Shown in pieces: positions 15,342 to 23,821 of a DNA stretch of 38,294 bases. The number at the start of each line of letters is the position of its first letter. The stretch's first letter is position 1. Under the pieces are notes generated by a model. That model was not told where the DNA came from. It searched no databases and saw only the letters and a program-made list of their open reading frames with translations. This DNA comes from UBA6382 sp963617965 (GTDB lineage: Bacteria > Bacteroidota > Bacteroidia > Bacteroidales > Bacteroidaceae), in contig CAVEQO010000023.1 of NCBI GenBank assembly GCA_963617965.1, forward strand, positions 1-38,294. Reading direction: 5' to 3'. The position numbers and the translations under genes are program-made.

Positions 15342-16799
15342 ATGACCAAGAAAATGTCATACAGACACATATTGAAGTATACAGGGGTGTTTGGCGGCAT
15401 TCAAGTCATAAGCGTACTGTCTTCCGTGTTGCGCAACAAGGCTGCGGCTTTCCTCATTGACAGATACGGGCAGGGGCTTTCCGACCTGTTCAACTCTACA
15501 GTCAACCTCGTCAGTTCCGCAACGACACTCATAGTACCGGTGGCTATCGTAAGGAAGATCTCCTTCCTGTACGAGAAATTCGGAATGACCAGTGTTTCCG
15601 TAACGCATTCAATCAGGGTGATACGTTCGTGGAGCATACTCACAGGACTGCTCGGCTCCATGCTGGTTATGCTGTCAAGCTCGTTGCTCAGCCGCATAAC
15701 CTGCGACTCCTATAATTTCACCAAGAGTTATTTCCTGCTCTCCCCCATGCTTGTAATGCTCAGTGTCAACGGCACGGAAATCGCCATAATGAAGGCCACC
15801 CGTCAACTAAGGCAACTGGCAACAGCTACGACCATAGGTTCTCTTGCCACATTGGCAATATGTGTAGTATGCTACTACATGTGGAATATCGGCGGTATTG
15901 TCGTGTCGTTGAATGCCAGCCTGTTTGTCGTGACATTGCTGACTGCCAGATACACGACCCGCCATTTCCCATATAAAGTCTCCCCGTTCAGCAAACGGAT
16001 TCTTTCGCGGGGGAAGTCACTAATCAAACTGAGCATATCGTTTCTTTTGGCATCGCTTGCGGCAGCATTATCGGAAACCCTTATACGCACATACCTTTCC
16101 CAAAGCGGAAGCATAGAAAATGTTGGCCTCTATGCGGCCGGGTTTGCCATGACCGTAACCTACACGCGGTTTATTTTCAACGCCATGGATGCCGACTACT
16201 ATCCTTACCTGTCAGGAATATGCAACGACAAGACTCTGATGAACAATGCGATAAACACGCAGATAAACATCTGCGTGCAGCTTGTTGTACCGTGTCTATT
16301 GGCCTTTATGCTCCTGTCGCCCGATATAATCAGACTGCTCTACACAGACAAATATCTGGAAATTGTCCCGATGGTAATCTGTGCGACTCCATATGTGTTC
16401 TGCAAGGCTATTGTCACCCCCGTAGCATATACAGCTTTGGCAAAAGGCGACTCGGGAATGTATCTGGTCGTTGAAACAGTCTCTGCCATTGTGCTTGGGG
16501 TTTGCGTGATTGTCGGGTATGAACTGTGTGGACTGACGGGATGTGGGATAGGCCTTTCCGCAAGCAATGTCATTGAAACTGCGATAATAATGGCTGTATA
16601 CCACAAAAGATATGGAGTCAGGATATACAGGCAGACTACACTTATAATCTTGCTTCAGTTAACACTCTTTGCCATAGGGATAAGCCACATCGCATTTTGC
16701 AAAGAACACGGCATAACGGCAGCGGCTGTATTGGCAGCAATAGTGTTTTCGCTCTCCATATTCATATTCTCTATCCGCAAAAGCAAAACTGCCAAATGA
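15342..16799 (+). CDS. Polysaccharide flippase (Wzx/MOP superfamily)
   Basis: A 485-residue multi-spanning membrane protein with about 12-14 hydrophobic helices. The start (KYTGVFGGIQVISVLSSVLRNKAAAFLIDRYGQGLSDLFNS) resembles O-antigen translocases of the MOP exporter superfamily. Such proteins flip lipid-linked oligosaccharides to the periplasmic side. No glycosyltransferases lie beside it, which is unusual for a Wzx, so the cargo is unknown. Its stop overlaps the ruvC start by 4 nt. Confidence 0.85.
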   Translation: MTKKMSYRHILKYTGVFGGIQVISVLSSVLRNKAAAFLIDRYGQGLSDLFNSTVNLVSSATTLIVPVAIVRKISFLYEKFGMTSVSVTHSIRVIRSWSILTGLLGSMLVMLSSSLLSRITCDSYNFTKSYFLLSPMLVMLSVNGTEIAIMKATRQLRQLATATTIGSLATLAICVVCYYMWNIGGIVVSLNASLFVVTLLTARYTTRHFPYKVSPFSKRILSRGKSLIKLSISFLLASLAAALSETLIRTYLSQSGSIENVGLYAAGFAMTVTYTRFIFNAMDADYYPYLSGICNDKTLMNNAINTQINICVQLVVPCLLAFMLLSPDIIRLLYTDKYLEIVPMVICATPYVFCKAIVTPVAYTALAKGDSGMYLVVETVSAIVLGVCVIVGYELCGLTGCGIGLSASNVIETAIIMAVYHKRYGVRIYRQTTLIILLQLTLFAIGISHIAFCKEHGITAAAVLAAIVFSLSIFIFSIRKSKTAK

Positions 16800-17392
16800 C
16801 CGCAAAGCAGAACATATCAGCACCCCCGTTGGTTGTTATGGGAATAGACCCCGGTACAAATGTGTTGGGGTACGGAATTCTCAAGGTTGAGGGAGCGCAG
16901 TCAACAATAGAAGCCATGGGGGTAATTGATTTGCGCAAATGCCCGGACATTTACCTTAAACTGGGCCGGATATATGAAAATGTCACGCGTCTAATAGACA
17001 CATTCAAACCAGACGAACTGGCAATAGAAAGTCCGTTCTTCGGAAAAAACATACAGACGGCCATAAAACTCGGGCGCGCCCAAGGGGTAGCCATAGCTGC
17101 CGCCATAGAACGCGACCTTGCTGTACACGAATACAGCCCTACAAAAATAAAACTGTCAATTACCGGCAATGGCCTTGCCAGCAAGCAGCAAGTGGCCAAC
17201 ATGCTGCAGAAACTCTTCAAGATCAACCCTACAAACATGGTGCCGTTTATGGATGCCACAGATGCCTTGGCCATTGCATATTGCCATTGCGCACAACGCA
17301 AAACCATTGTGTCCGCAAAGGAATACTCCACGTGGAGCGCCTTTGCAAAAAACAACTCCTCACGTATAGTGCAGCCGCAAAAAAAGAAATGA
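16796..17392 (+). CDS. ruvC: Crossover junction endodeoxyribonuclease RuvC
   Basis: RuvC cuts Holliday junctions together with RuvAB during recombination. The four acidic active-site residues are in GIDPGTNVLGYG, LAIESPFF and DATDALAIAYCH. GRAQGVAIAAAIE and the YSPTKIKLSITGNGLASKQQV block are also typical. At 198 residues it is slightly long, because of an N-terminal MTAKQNISAPPLVV and a basic C-terminal tail. ATG at 16796 overlaps the flippase stop (ATGA) and fits better than the upstream open frame. Confidence 0.95.
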   Translation: MTAKQNISAPPLVVMGIDPGTNVLGYGILKVEGAQSTIEAMGVIDLRKCPDIYLKLGRIYENVTRLIDTFKPDELAIESPFFGKNIQTAIKLGRAQGVAIAAAIERDLAVHEYSPTKIKLSITGNGLASKQQVANMLQKLFKINPTNMVPFMDATDALAIAYCHCAQRKTIVSAKEYSTWSAFAKNNSSRIVQPQKKK

Positions 17393-18858
17393 GCACAGAA
17401 AAAACACCTGTAATAAGGCTGGAGAACGTGGAAACAGACAGTGCTTTTCACTTTTGCACTCCATTGAACCTTGAACTGCTGCCTGGTGAAAACTGGATAG
17501 TCTATGGACTGAACGGCAGCGGCAAGACATATCTTGTAAACACGCTGAGATCCGCTTTCCGTCTGAAATGTGGGCGTATCACATACAATTTCGGGAAAGA
17601 TTCCACTCATTCAAGCTATCACAACATACAATATGTGGCTTTTCAGGACCAGTATTCAAGCAGTATAACATCGTTGCCGTATCAGATGAGATGGAACCAC
17701 GGAACAATAAACATGGACTTCGAGCCGCGGATAAAGGACTGCATTGCAGAGATAAGCAAACTGCCGCCGATCTTTACTGAAGAGATTTTCAAAACTGTTG
17801 ACTTCCGCAAAATCTCGACACATACAATTCGCAGCCTTAGTTCTGGAGAATTCAGACGCTTCCAGATTTTGCAGGTTCTTACGAAACGCCCCAAGGTATT
17901 GATTATAGACAACCCGTTCATAGGACTTGACAAGAACGGAAGAGACACTGTAATGTCATTGTTTGACACTGCTGCCAGAAATCTTGGTGTAAACGTAATA
18001 ATCGTTGTAAGCAAACTGCCGGATCGACCAGTGGGATTTACTCACGTGATACTCACAAACGGCATCACGGCAACGAAAAAGCCCCTTGACATGTTTCTGC
18101 CAAACACCGTAGGTCATAGCGCAGATGCACAAAACGGGCTTGTGCAAAAACAAAGACCGACCACTACCAACACCGCTGTTGTCCTGCAGGCAAACAATAT
18201 TTGTATACAATACGGGCGACAAAAAATACTTGACCATCTCAGCCTGACAATAAGACAAGGGGAACGGTGGGCGGTAACTGGTCCAAACGGTAGCGGAAAG
18301 AGCACCCTACTGTCGCTGATATGCGCCGACAACCCCCAAGCCTACGCCTGCGACATCACCCTCTTCGGAAAAAAACGCGGTTCCGGCGAAAGCATCTGGG
18401 AAATAAAGAAAAACATTGGTTTTGTTTCTCCGGAAATGTGCAGATCATGGCAACGCAACCAACTGGTAACCAACATTGTTGCAACAGGTCTTTACGACAC
18501 TACGGGCATTTTCGTGCATCCCAAGGAAACCGACTATGTACGGGCAAAGAAATGGCTGGACATCTTCCGTCTGTCCAATCTTGCTGACAAGCCATATATG
18601 AACATTTCAAGCGGCCAACAGCGTCTGGTACTATTGTGCAGAGCCTTTGTCAAGGAACCGCCGCTGCTTATTCTGGACGAACCTTTCCACGGGCTGGATG
18701 ACAGCAACGTTTCGATGGCAAAGAAGATAATAACCAGCTACGTCACCTCAAACCCACTCCGCACATTGATTATGGTAAGCCATTATGATGCGGATTTCCC
18801 ACAAATAATCAACCGAAGAATCCAGCTGAAAAAACATAATGAAGAACGTGATCTTTGA
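17389..18858 (+). CDS. Twin-domain ABC ATPase, ModF/PhrA-like
   Basis: A 489-residue soluble protein with two ABC ATPase domains and no membrane helices, closest in layout and motifs to E. coli ModF. Domain 2 shares the block CDITLFGKKRGSGESIWEIK with ModF. Domain 1 has Walker A GLNGSGKT (about 40-47) and signature LSSGEFRR. However, the Walker B catalytic glutamate is asparagine (IIDNPFIGLD, N175), and the switch histidine appears replaced (VVSKLPD). Domain 2 is complete: GPNGSGKST (about 298), SSGQQRLVLLCRA, LILDEPFHGLD and VSHYDAD. Domain 1 may therefore bind ATP without splitting it. The role is unsettled for this family and no molybdate genes are nearby. It overlaps ruvC by 4 nt and the phosphatase by 20 nt. 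Confidence 0.85.
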   Translation: MSTEKTPVIRLENVETDSAFHFCTPLNLELLPGENWIVYGLNGSGKTYLVNTLRSAFRLKCGRITYNFGKDSTHSSYHNIQYVAFQDQYSSSITSLPYQMRWNHGTINMDFEPRIKDCIAEISKLPPIFTEEIFKTVDFRKISTHTIRSLSSGEFRRFQILQVLTKRPKVLIIDNPFIGLDKNGRDTVMSLFDTAARNLGVNVIIVVSKLPDRPVGFTHVILTNGITATKKPLDMFLPNTVGHSADAQNGLVQKQRPTTTNTAVVLQANNICIQYGRQKILDHLSLTIRQGERWAVTGPNGSGKSTLLSLICADNPQAYACDITLFGKKRGSGESIWEIKKNIGFVSPEMCRSWQRNQLVTNIVATGLYDTTGIFVHPKETDYVRAKKWLDIFRLSNLADKPYMNISSGQQRLVLLCRAFVKEPPLLILDEPFHGLDDSNVSMAKKIITSYVTSNPLRTLIMVSHYDADFPQIINRRIQLKKHNEERDL

Positions 18859-19480
18859 CCTTGACGGCACGCTGCTGAACAGTTTGGATGACTTGGCAAT
18901 ATCCGCCAACCATGCACTTGAAGAGTGTGGATACCCGACACATTCAAAGGAAAAAATAAAGATGATGGTGGGCAACGGCGTAGGCAAACTAATTGAACGT
19001 GCCATGCCATATGGTACGACAGAGCAGGAATACAACCACTGCCTTGATGTTTTCAAACAATACTATGTGTTACACTGCCAGGACAACACCACTCCCTATC
19101 CGGGTGTCATGCAGATGCTGGAAACCCTGTATGGAAAAGGAGTTTCACTTGCCGTTGCGTCAAACAAACTACAACCAGCGGTGACACAACTATGCACACA
19201 GTTTTTTTCCCCGTTTGTCAAAATATCCCTGGGCGAAAGTGCCAACATTCAACGAAAGCCAAAGCCCGATATGCTTATAGCAGCGATGAACCAGATGAAC
19301 TCCAAAAAATCGGAAACCGTTTATGTTGGGGATTCTGAAGTGGACATAGCAACCGCAAAGGCCGCCAACGTACCGTGTATCTCTGTCTTGTGGGGATTCC
19401 GGAACAAAGATTTCCTTATGAAACACGGAGCAGGACTTTTCGCCGAACACCCGTCCGATATAGAGAAATTGCTTGACTGA
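18839..19480 (+). CDS. gph: HAD hydrolase, phosphoglycolate phosphatase-like
   Basis: A 213-residue HAD-superfamily phosphatase. The nucleophile motif IFDLDGTLLNS has D7 and D9, and a helical cap follows (about 15-80). VASNKL is motif II, KPKPDM carries the motif III lysine, and GDSEVDIATAKAANVP is motif IV. The best match is phosphoglycolate phosphatase, which removes phosphate from 2-phosphoglycolate made during DNA repair, but HAD specificity is hard to read. It starts 20 nt before the end of the ATPase gene and is last in the run. No terminator is visible directly behind it. Confidence 0.85.
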   Translation: MKNVIFDLDGTLLNSLDDLAISANHALEECGYPTHSKEKIKMMVGNGVGKLIERAMPYGTTEQEYNHCLDVFKQYYVLHCQDNTTPYPGVMQMLETLYGKGVSLAVASNKLQPAVTQLCTQFFSPFVKISLGESANIQRKPKPDMLIAAMNQMNSKKSETVYVGDSEVDIATAKAANVPCISVLWGFRNKDFLMKHGAGLFAEHPSDIEKLLD

Positions 19481-19823
19481 CTCCGTGCGCTTGCTGCCAT
19501 ACAGTTCGCGGTATAAACATGAGGTGGGCAAGTGTGAAAAAACAGGGCTTTTCCAGTGGCGGAACATCCCTACGCAGAAGGTTTTTCGTCAACAGTTGAA
19601 CCAAAGAAGCGGTCGCAAACAACAAACTTTTGCCGCTCGTTATTGTTATGCAATATTTTTTTACCGAGCAACCAAGCTGGGCTGTATGCAAGAATAAGGT
19701 TCTACATATATACAACAATCTGATTTACACTGTATGGCATTTTGGTATTTTTCAAAATGACCATAAATAAAAATTGAATTATCTTTTTAACCTTTTGTTA
19801 ACGCAATGTTGCATGTTTAACAG
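19481..19823. other. Noncoding stretch before the small RNA candidate
   Basis: The first 200 nt show no gene, repeat or clear signal. From about 19720 the DNA becomes very AT-rich, which fits the upstream part of the promoter at 19824-19831. The frames open here on both strands have no recognisable features. Confidence 0.4.
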
Positions 19824-19831
19824 TAACTTTG
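19824..19831 (+). promoter_or_regulatory. -7 box for the small RNA candidate
   Basis: TAACTTTG matches TAnnTTTG exactly and sits behind an AT-rich upstream stretch. A TTTG at 19794-19797 is 26 nt away, farther than usual. The predicted start is near 19838. Confidence 0.5.
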
Positions 19832-19837
19832 CGTTGA

Positions 19838-19960
19838 AAATTCATTCTCTAATTCAACACAAATCAACACTCTGACCAATTTTATCTTTACAAGCGAGAA
19901 CTTAAAGCACATTGAAAGATGAATGACTGAAGCAGAACCGTTGGCGGTTCTGCTTTTTTG
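19838..19960 (+). ncRNA. Candidate small RNA between its own promoter and terminator
   Basis: About 120 nt lie between an exact -7 box and a perfect intrinsic terminator. The only open frame of note is ATGAATGACTGA near 19919 (Met-Asn-Asp-stop). The next gene has its own promoter after the terminator, so this unit appears free-standing. I do not recognise the sequence. An attenuated leader for the downstream hydrolase is the alternative. Confidence 0.45.
19931..19959 (+). terminator. Strong intrinsic terminator
   Basis: AGCAGAACCG (19931-19940) pairs perfectly with CGGTTCTGCT (19945-19954) over a four-base loop, followed by a run of T to 19959. This is the best terminator in the window. Confidence 0.88.
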
Positions 19961-19974
19961 ATACAATATCCGGG

Positions 19975-20001
19975 GTTTTCGTAAGGAAAACACTAATTTT
20001 G
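19975..20001 (+). promoter_or_regulatory. Promoter and palindrome for the WalJ-like gene
   Basis: TAATTTTG (19994-20001) matches the -7 box. A perfect inverted repeat GTTTTC-gtaag-GAAAAC (19975-19991) sits directly upstream, where a regulator could block polymerase. The predicted start near 20008 leaves only about 6 nt before the ATG at 20014, so the message would be nearly leaderless. Confidence 0.45.
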
Positions 20002-20013
20002 CATCAAAAATTC

Positions 20014-20799
20014 ATGTTCAGGTTCGAATCGTTCGGAAGCGGCAGCAGCGGAAATCTGTATTATGTGGAATCCGATGAGGGTGCAATACTGATTGATGCT
20101 GGGATTGGTATAAGGAAAATTCGCAAATATTTCAGAGAATATGGCATCAAGGTGTGCAATATCAAGGGCATACTGGTAACGCACAACCATATGGACCACG
20201 TGAAGAGCGTGGGGATTCTAAATCAGAAAGACGGTTTTCCCGTATATCTCACACAGAAGACCTTTGAAGGTATCAGAGAAAACCCCGCCATTACCAAAAA
20301 ACCAATCAGAGAAAACACGGTTATCATTGAGAAGAACACGCCTTTTGATATCGCTGGAGTAAATGTTTGCGCCTTTGAGGTCCCACACGATTCCAAAGAC
20401 AACGTAGGTTTTTTTATACGCCACGGCAACACAACATTGTGCCTCGTTACTGACTGCGGGATGCTAACCGATACCATTGACAGTTTCATAGTTCAGGCAG
20501 ACTTTCTTGTTGTGGAGTCAAACTATGATGCAGATATGCTGGAACGGGGACCGTATCCGGAAAGGCTGAAGCGGCGTATCCGCAGCGGAAACGGTCATTT
20601 GTCAAACCTGCTTGCTGCGACCGTGGTCGGCAAACACCAGAATCACCTCAAGCACGTATGGCTATGTCACCTGAGCGAAAAAAACAACACTCCAGAACAT
20701 GCCCTGCACGCAGTGAGAAGCACTTTAGTCGCGGACAAGAGAAGCAGCATTGACGCCTTGGACAGGACACGACCGTCCAAGATGTTTGATTTGGAGTGA
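20014..20799 (+). CDS. MBL-fold metallohydrolase, WalJ/YycJ-like
   Basis: A 261-residue metallo-beta-lactamase-fold hydrolase. The N terminus FRFESFGSGSSGNLYYVESDEGAILIDAGI and the metal motif THNHMDH (about 56-62) match the WalJ/YycJ group, thought to be exonucleases linked to DNA repair. VPHDSKDNVGFFI and the late LSNLLAA and HLSEKNNTPEHA blocks complete the metal site. ATG at 20014 is preferred; a TTG at 19999 overlaps the -7 box. The actual substrate is not shown by sequence. Confidence 0.88.
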   Translation: MFRFESFGSGSSGNLYYVESDEGAILIDAGIGIRKIRKYFREYGIKVCNIKGILVTHNHMDHVKSVGILNQKDGFPVYLTQKTFEGIRENPAITKKPIRENTVIIEKNTPFDIAGVNVCAFEVPHDSKDNVGFFIRHGNTTLCLVTDCGMLTDTIDSFIVQADFLVVESNYDADMLERGPYPERLKRRIRSGNGHLSNLLAATVVGKHQNHLKHVWLCHLSEKNNTPEHALHAVRSTLVADKRSSIDALDRTRPSKMFDLE

Positions 20800-20953
20800 A
20801 CACGAACACAACATCACTCAACTCGCCAGCCATTCTATCCACCGGCATGCACAATCGTCCAAGCCTGACAGCACACAAGCCCCAGTCACGCCAAAATTTG
20901 CGACAACCCTCAATCTTTGTCGCATATATGGAGTGTTTGCGGTGGAAAATCAC

Positions 20954-20961
20954 TAATTTCG
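20954..20961 (+). promoter_or_regulatory. -7 box upstream of lptD
   Basis: TAATTTCG differs from TAnnTTTG by one base. The predicted start near 20968 lies after the in-frame ATG at 20928 and before the TTG at 20985, so it supports the TTG as the lptD start. Confidence 0.4.
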
Positions 20962-20984
20962 CATACCGAACAAAAACAGGAATT

Positions 20985-23804
20985 TTGAAGAGAACGTTGC
21001 TTATCTCCACACTGTTAACTGCATCACTGTGTGCAGCAATGGAACATACCGCACACGGAAACAGCACACGGGGGCGGTCTTGCCGCAACGGCATCCCGGA
21101 AAGGAGCAGCTTTCTCTCTCCTGACACGGCAGACCTGCCACTTAGAAAAGACACGTTAGGCAAAAATGACATTTTCGCCATCAGAGACGATTCCGTCTAT
21201 CTCAATCAGATTGACAGCATTCAAATTGACACGGTGCCAACAGACACAGCGCACAAGAAGACAAACACCGTGGACAAACCAGTGAAGTACAGTTCGCGTG
21301 ATTCCATGACATACGATGCCGCCGACAAGAAAATCAACCTGTTTGGCAACAGTGAAGTCACATATACGAACCTTGACCTGACGGCAGACATTATCAGCAT
21401 GGACATAGATTCCAGCACGGTGTTTGCGACCTATGCGGCAGACTCTTCCGGCAACAAGACGGGTATGCCTGTGTTCAAGCAGGGAGACGAATCGTATGAG
21501 ATGGAAAAGATAACCTATAACTTCAAAACGCAGAAAGGGTTTATACAAAATGTGACCACCGCACAAGGTGAGGGATTTATGAAGAGCCAGTCGTCAAAGC
21601 GGGACAAAGACGGTGTGATAAACCTAATGCACGGCACCTACACTACATGCGATGCCGACCCGCCGCATTTCTACGTGGCACTGTCAAGGGCAAAGGTGTA
21701 TCCCGGGAAAGAAGCCATAGCAGGTCCGTCATATCTGGTTGCAGAGGGAGTGCCTCTCCCCATCGCCATCCCGTTTTTCTTTTTCCCGTTCAGCAACAAA
21801 TATTCAAGTGGTCTTATTGTGCCGTCTTTCGGCTCGGAAACGGAAAGAGGCTTCTATCTAAAGGACGGCGGTTATTATTTTGCAATAAACGACCGGATAG
21901 ACCTGCATTTGCTTGGCGAAATATACACGAAAGGATCGTGGGGAGTCAATGCGTCATCTACGTACAGGAAGCGATACAAATACTCCGGAAACTTCTATGC
22001 GAACTACCTTAATACCGTTGAGGGTGAAAAAAACATGCCCGACTATTCTGTCACCAAGAGTATAAAGCTGCAATGGACACATCGTCAAGATCCCAAAGCG
22101 AGCATGAACTCTTCGTTTTCCGCAAGCGTTAATTTTGCTTCGGAGTCATTTGAACGGAAAAATCTCAATTCCCTGTATGATCCGATTACGTACTCGCAGA
22201 GCACGCGGACGAGTTCTGTATCATATTCGTACAACTTCCCCAACATTGGCCTGACCCTATCAAGTTCCGCAAACCTCAGCCAAAATATGCGCGACTCAAC
22301 CGTTGCCATGACTTTGCCGGATTTGAACATCAACAAGTCAAGGTTTTATCCATTCAAGCGAAAGAAACTACGCGGGGAAGAGAAGTGGTACGAAAAAATA
22401 TCCTTGTCGTATACAGGGCAGTTGTCAAACAGTATCACTACGACAGAAAACCATCTGCTGAAGTCGAACCTCATAAAAGAATGGAGAAACGGAATGCAGC
22501 ATACCATCCCGGTCAGCGCCACGTTTTCCCTGCTCAAATATATCAACGTTACCCCATCATTCAGTTTCAAGGACAGGATGTACTCCAACAAGATCATGCA
22601 GGGCTGGGACTACACCACACAAGCGGTGACACGCGACACACTGTACGGTTTCTACAACGTGTATAACTGGGACATGTCTGTCAGTGCGAACACCACGCTG
22701 TATGGAATGTATAAACCGTCTCCCTCTGTCTTCGGGAACAAGATTATAGCCGTGCGCCATGTGCTCAGGCCCAGCGTGTCGTTCAGTTATGCCCCGGATT
22801 TCGGGAGCTCCTCATACGGTTATTATGAATCATATGTCCGTACGGATAAGGACGGAAACGTGTCAACCGTACAGTATTCGCCTTTTTCCAGTGCGCTGTA
22901 CGGAGTCCCGAGCCGAGGGAAGACCGGCAGTGTCTCCATGAACCTCAGCAACAACGTGGAAATGAAAATCAGAAGCGACAGAGACTCTACGGGTGAACGC
23001 AAGATTTCGATCATAGACGAGCTGTCAGGCTCCCTGTCGTACAATATGGTTGCCGCATCCCACAAGTGGAGCGACTTGACAACCCGCTTGAGACTGAAAC
23101 TGTCCAAGAGCTACACGTTCAGTATGGCAGCAGTCTTTGCGACGTACGCTTACCAATTCGACAAGAACGGCAATGTTTACGTGGGCGACAGGACGGAGTG
23201 GAGTTACGGGCGTTTTGGCCGCTTTCAGGGTATGTCGCAAAATTTCCACTACACTTTCTCAAACAGCACTTTCAAAAAGAACAAGAAACAGCGCAATAAA
23301 AAAGACATATTGGATAACGAAGCAGAAGATGCAGCCCTCGACAACGTCGATCCAGAACTGAGTGACAACATGAACCACATGCCAGAAAAAGGTGCCACGA
23401 GCACCGAAGTCGACGAATGGGGGTATTTGCGTTTTTCCATACCATGGACACTAACCGTGTCATACGGAATAAACATGAGGGAGAACACCCAGGCCCGGAT
23501 TCGTCCCAAACACATGAGATATCCGTACAAGATTACACACACACTTAATTTCTCCGGCAATGTAAGGCTGTCGGAGGGGTGGAACGTCAATTATGCATCA
23601 GGATACGATTTCAACTACAAGAAACTGTCCACCACAACGGCCTCGCTTATGCGTGACTTGCATTGTTTTTCCATGTCATGTTCAATAGTACTGATGCCAT
23701 ATACCTCGTTCAATTTCACGTTTCGCGCGAAGATGTCAACACTGGCAGATGTGCTGAAATGGGAAAAGCGTTCTTCGTACAGCACAAATGTTGAGTGGTA
23801 CTGA
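20985..23804 (+). CDS. lptD: LPS-assembly outer-membrane protein LptD
   Basis: LptD is the outer-membrane barrel that, with LptE, inserts lipopolysaccharide in the outer leaflet. From the TTG at 20985 the protein is 939 residues and starts with a signal peptide (KRTLLISTLLTASLCAA). An OstA-like beta-jellyroll follows (YSSRDSMTYDAADKKINLFGNSEVTYTNLDLTADIISMD). Next come the conserved GTYTTCDADPPHFYVALSRAKVYPGKEAIAGPSYLVAEGVPLPIAIPFFFFPF segment and a long barrel of alternating strands ending in SSYSTNVEWY. The frame is open to a GTG at 20796 and an ATG at 20928, but these add a hydrophilic extension before the signal peptide. It heads the run to 31004. A charged linker rich in Lys, Asn and Asp near residues 760-800 is probably a surface loop. 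Confidence 0.88.
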   Translation: MKRTLLISTLLTASLCAAMEHTAHGNSTRGRSCRNGIPERSSFLSPDTADLPLRKDTLGKNDIFAIRDDSVYLNQIDSIQIDTVPTDTAHKKTNTVDKPVKYSSRDSMTYDAADKKINLFGNSEVTYTNLDLTADIISMDIDSSTVFATYAADSSGNKTGMPVFKQGDESYEMEKITYNFKTQKGFIQNVTTAQGEGFMKSQSSKRDKDGVINLMHGTYTTCDADPPHFYVALSRAKVYPGKEAIAGPSYLVAEGVPLPIAIPFFFFPFSNKYSSGLIVPSFGSETERGFYLKDGGYYFAINDRIDLHLLGEIYTKGSWGVNASSTYRKRYKYSGNFYANYLNTVEGEKNMPDYSVTKSIKLQWTHRQDPKASMNSSFSASVNFASESFERKNLNSLYDPITYSQSTRTSSVSYSYNFPNIGLTLSSSANLSQNMRDSTVAMTLPDLNINKSRFYPFKRKKLRGEEKWYEKISLSYTGQLSNSITTTENHLLKSNLIKEWRNGMQHTIPVSATFSLLKYINVTPSFSFKDRMYSNKIMQGWDYTTQAVTRDTLYGFYNVYNWDMSVSANTTLYGMYKPSPSVFGNKIIAVRHVLRPSVSFSYAPDFGSSSYGYYESYVRTDKDGNVSTVQYSPFSSALYGVPSRGKTGSVSMNLSNNVEMKIRSDRDSTGERKISIIDELSGSLSYNMVAASHKWSDLTTRLRLKLSKSYTFSMAAVFATYAYQFDKNGNVYVGDRTEWSYGRFGRFQGMSQNFHYTFSNSTFKKNKKQRNKKDILDNEAEDAALDNVDPELSDNMNHMPEKGATSTEVDEWGYLRFSIPWTLTVSYGINMRENTQARIRPKHMRYPYKITHTLNFSGNVRLSEGWNVNYASGYDFNYKKLSTTTASLMRDLHCFSMSCSIVLMPYTSFNFTFRAKMSTLADVLKWEKRSSYSTNVEWY

Positions 23805-23821
23805 CAAAAAACTGCAAAACA

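Noticed and set aside
20022..20035. GGTTCGAATC, like the T-arm of a tRNA
   Set aside because: It is inside the start of the WalJ-like gene (Arg-Phe-Glu-Ser), and no acceptor or anticodon stem can be formed around it.
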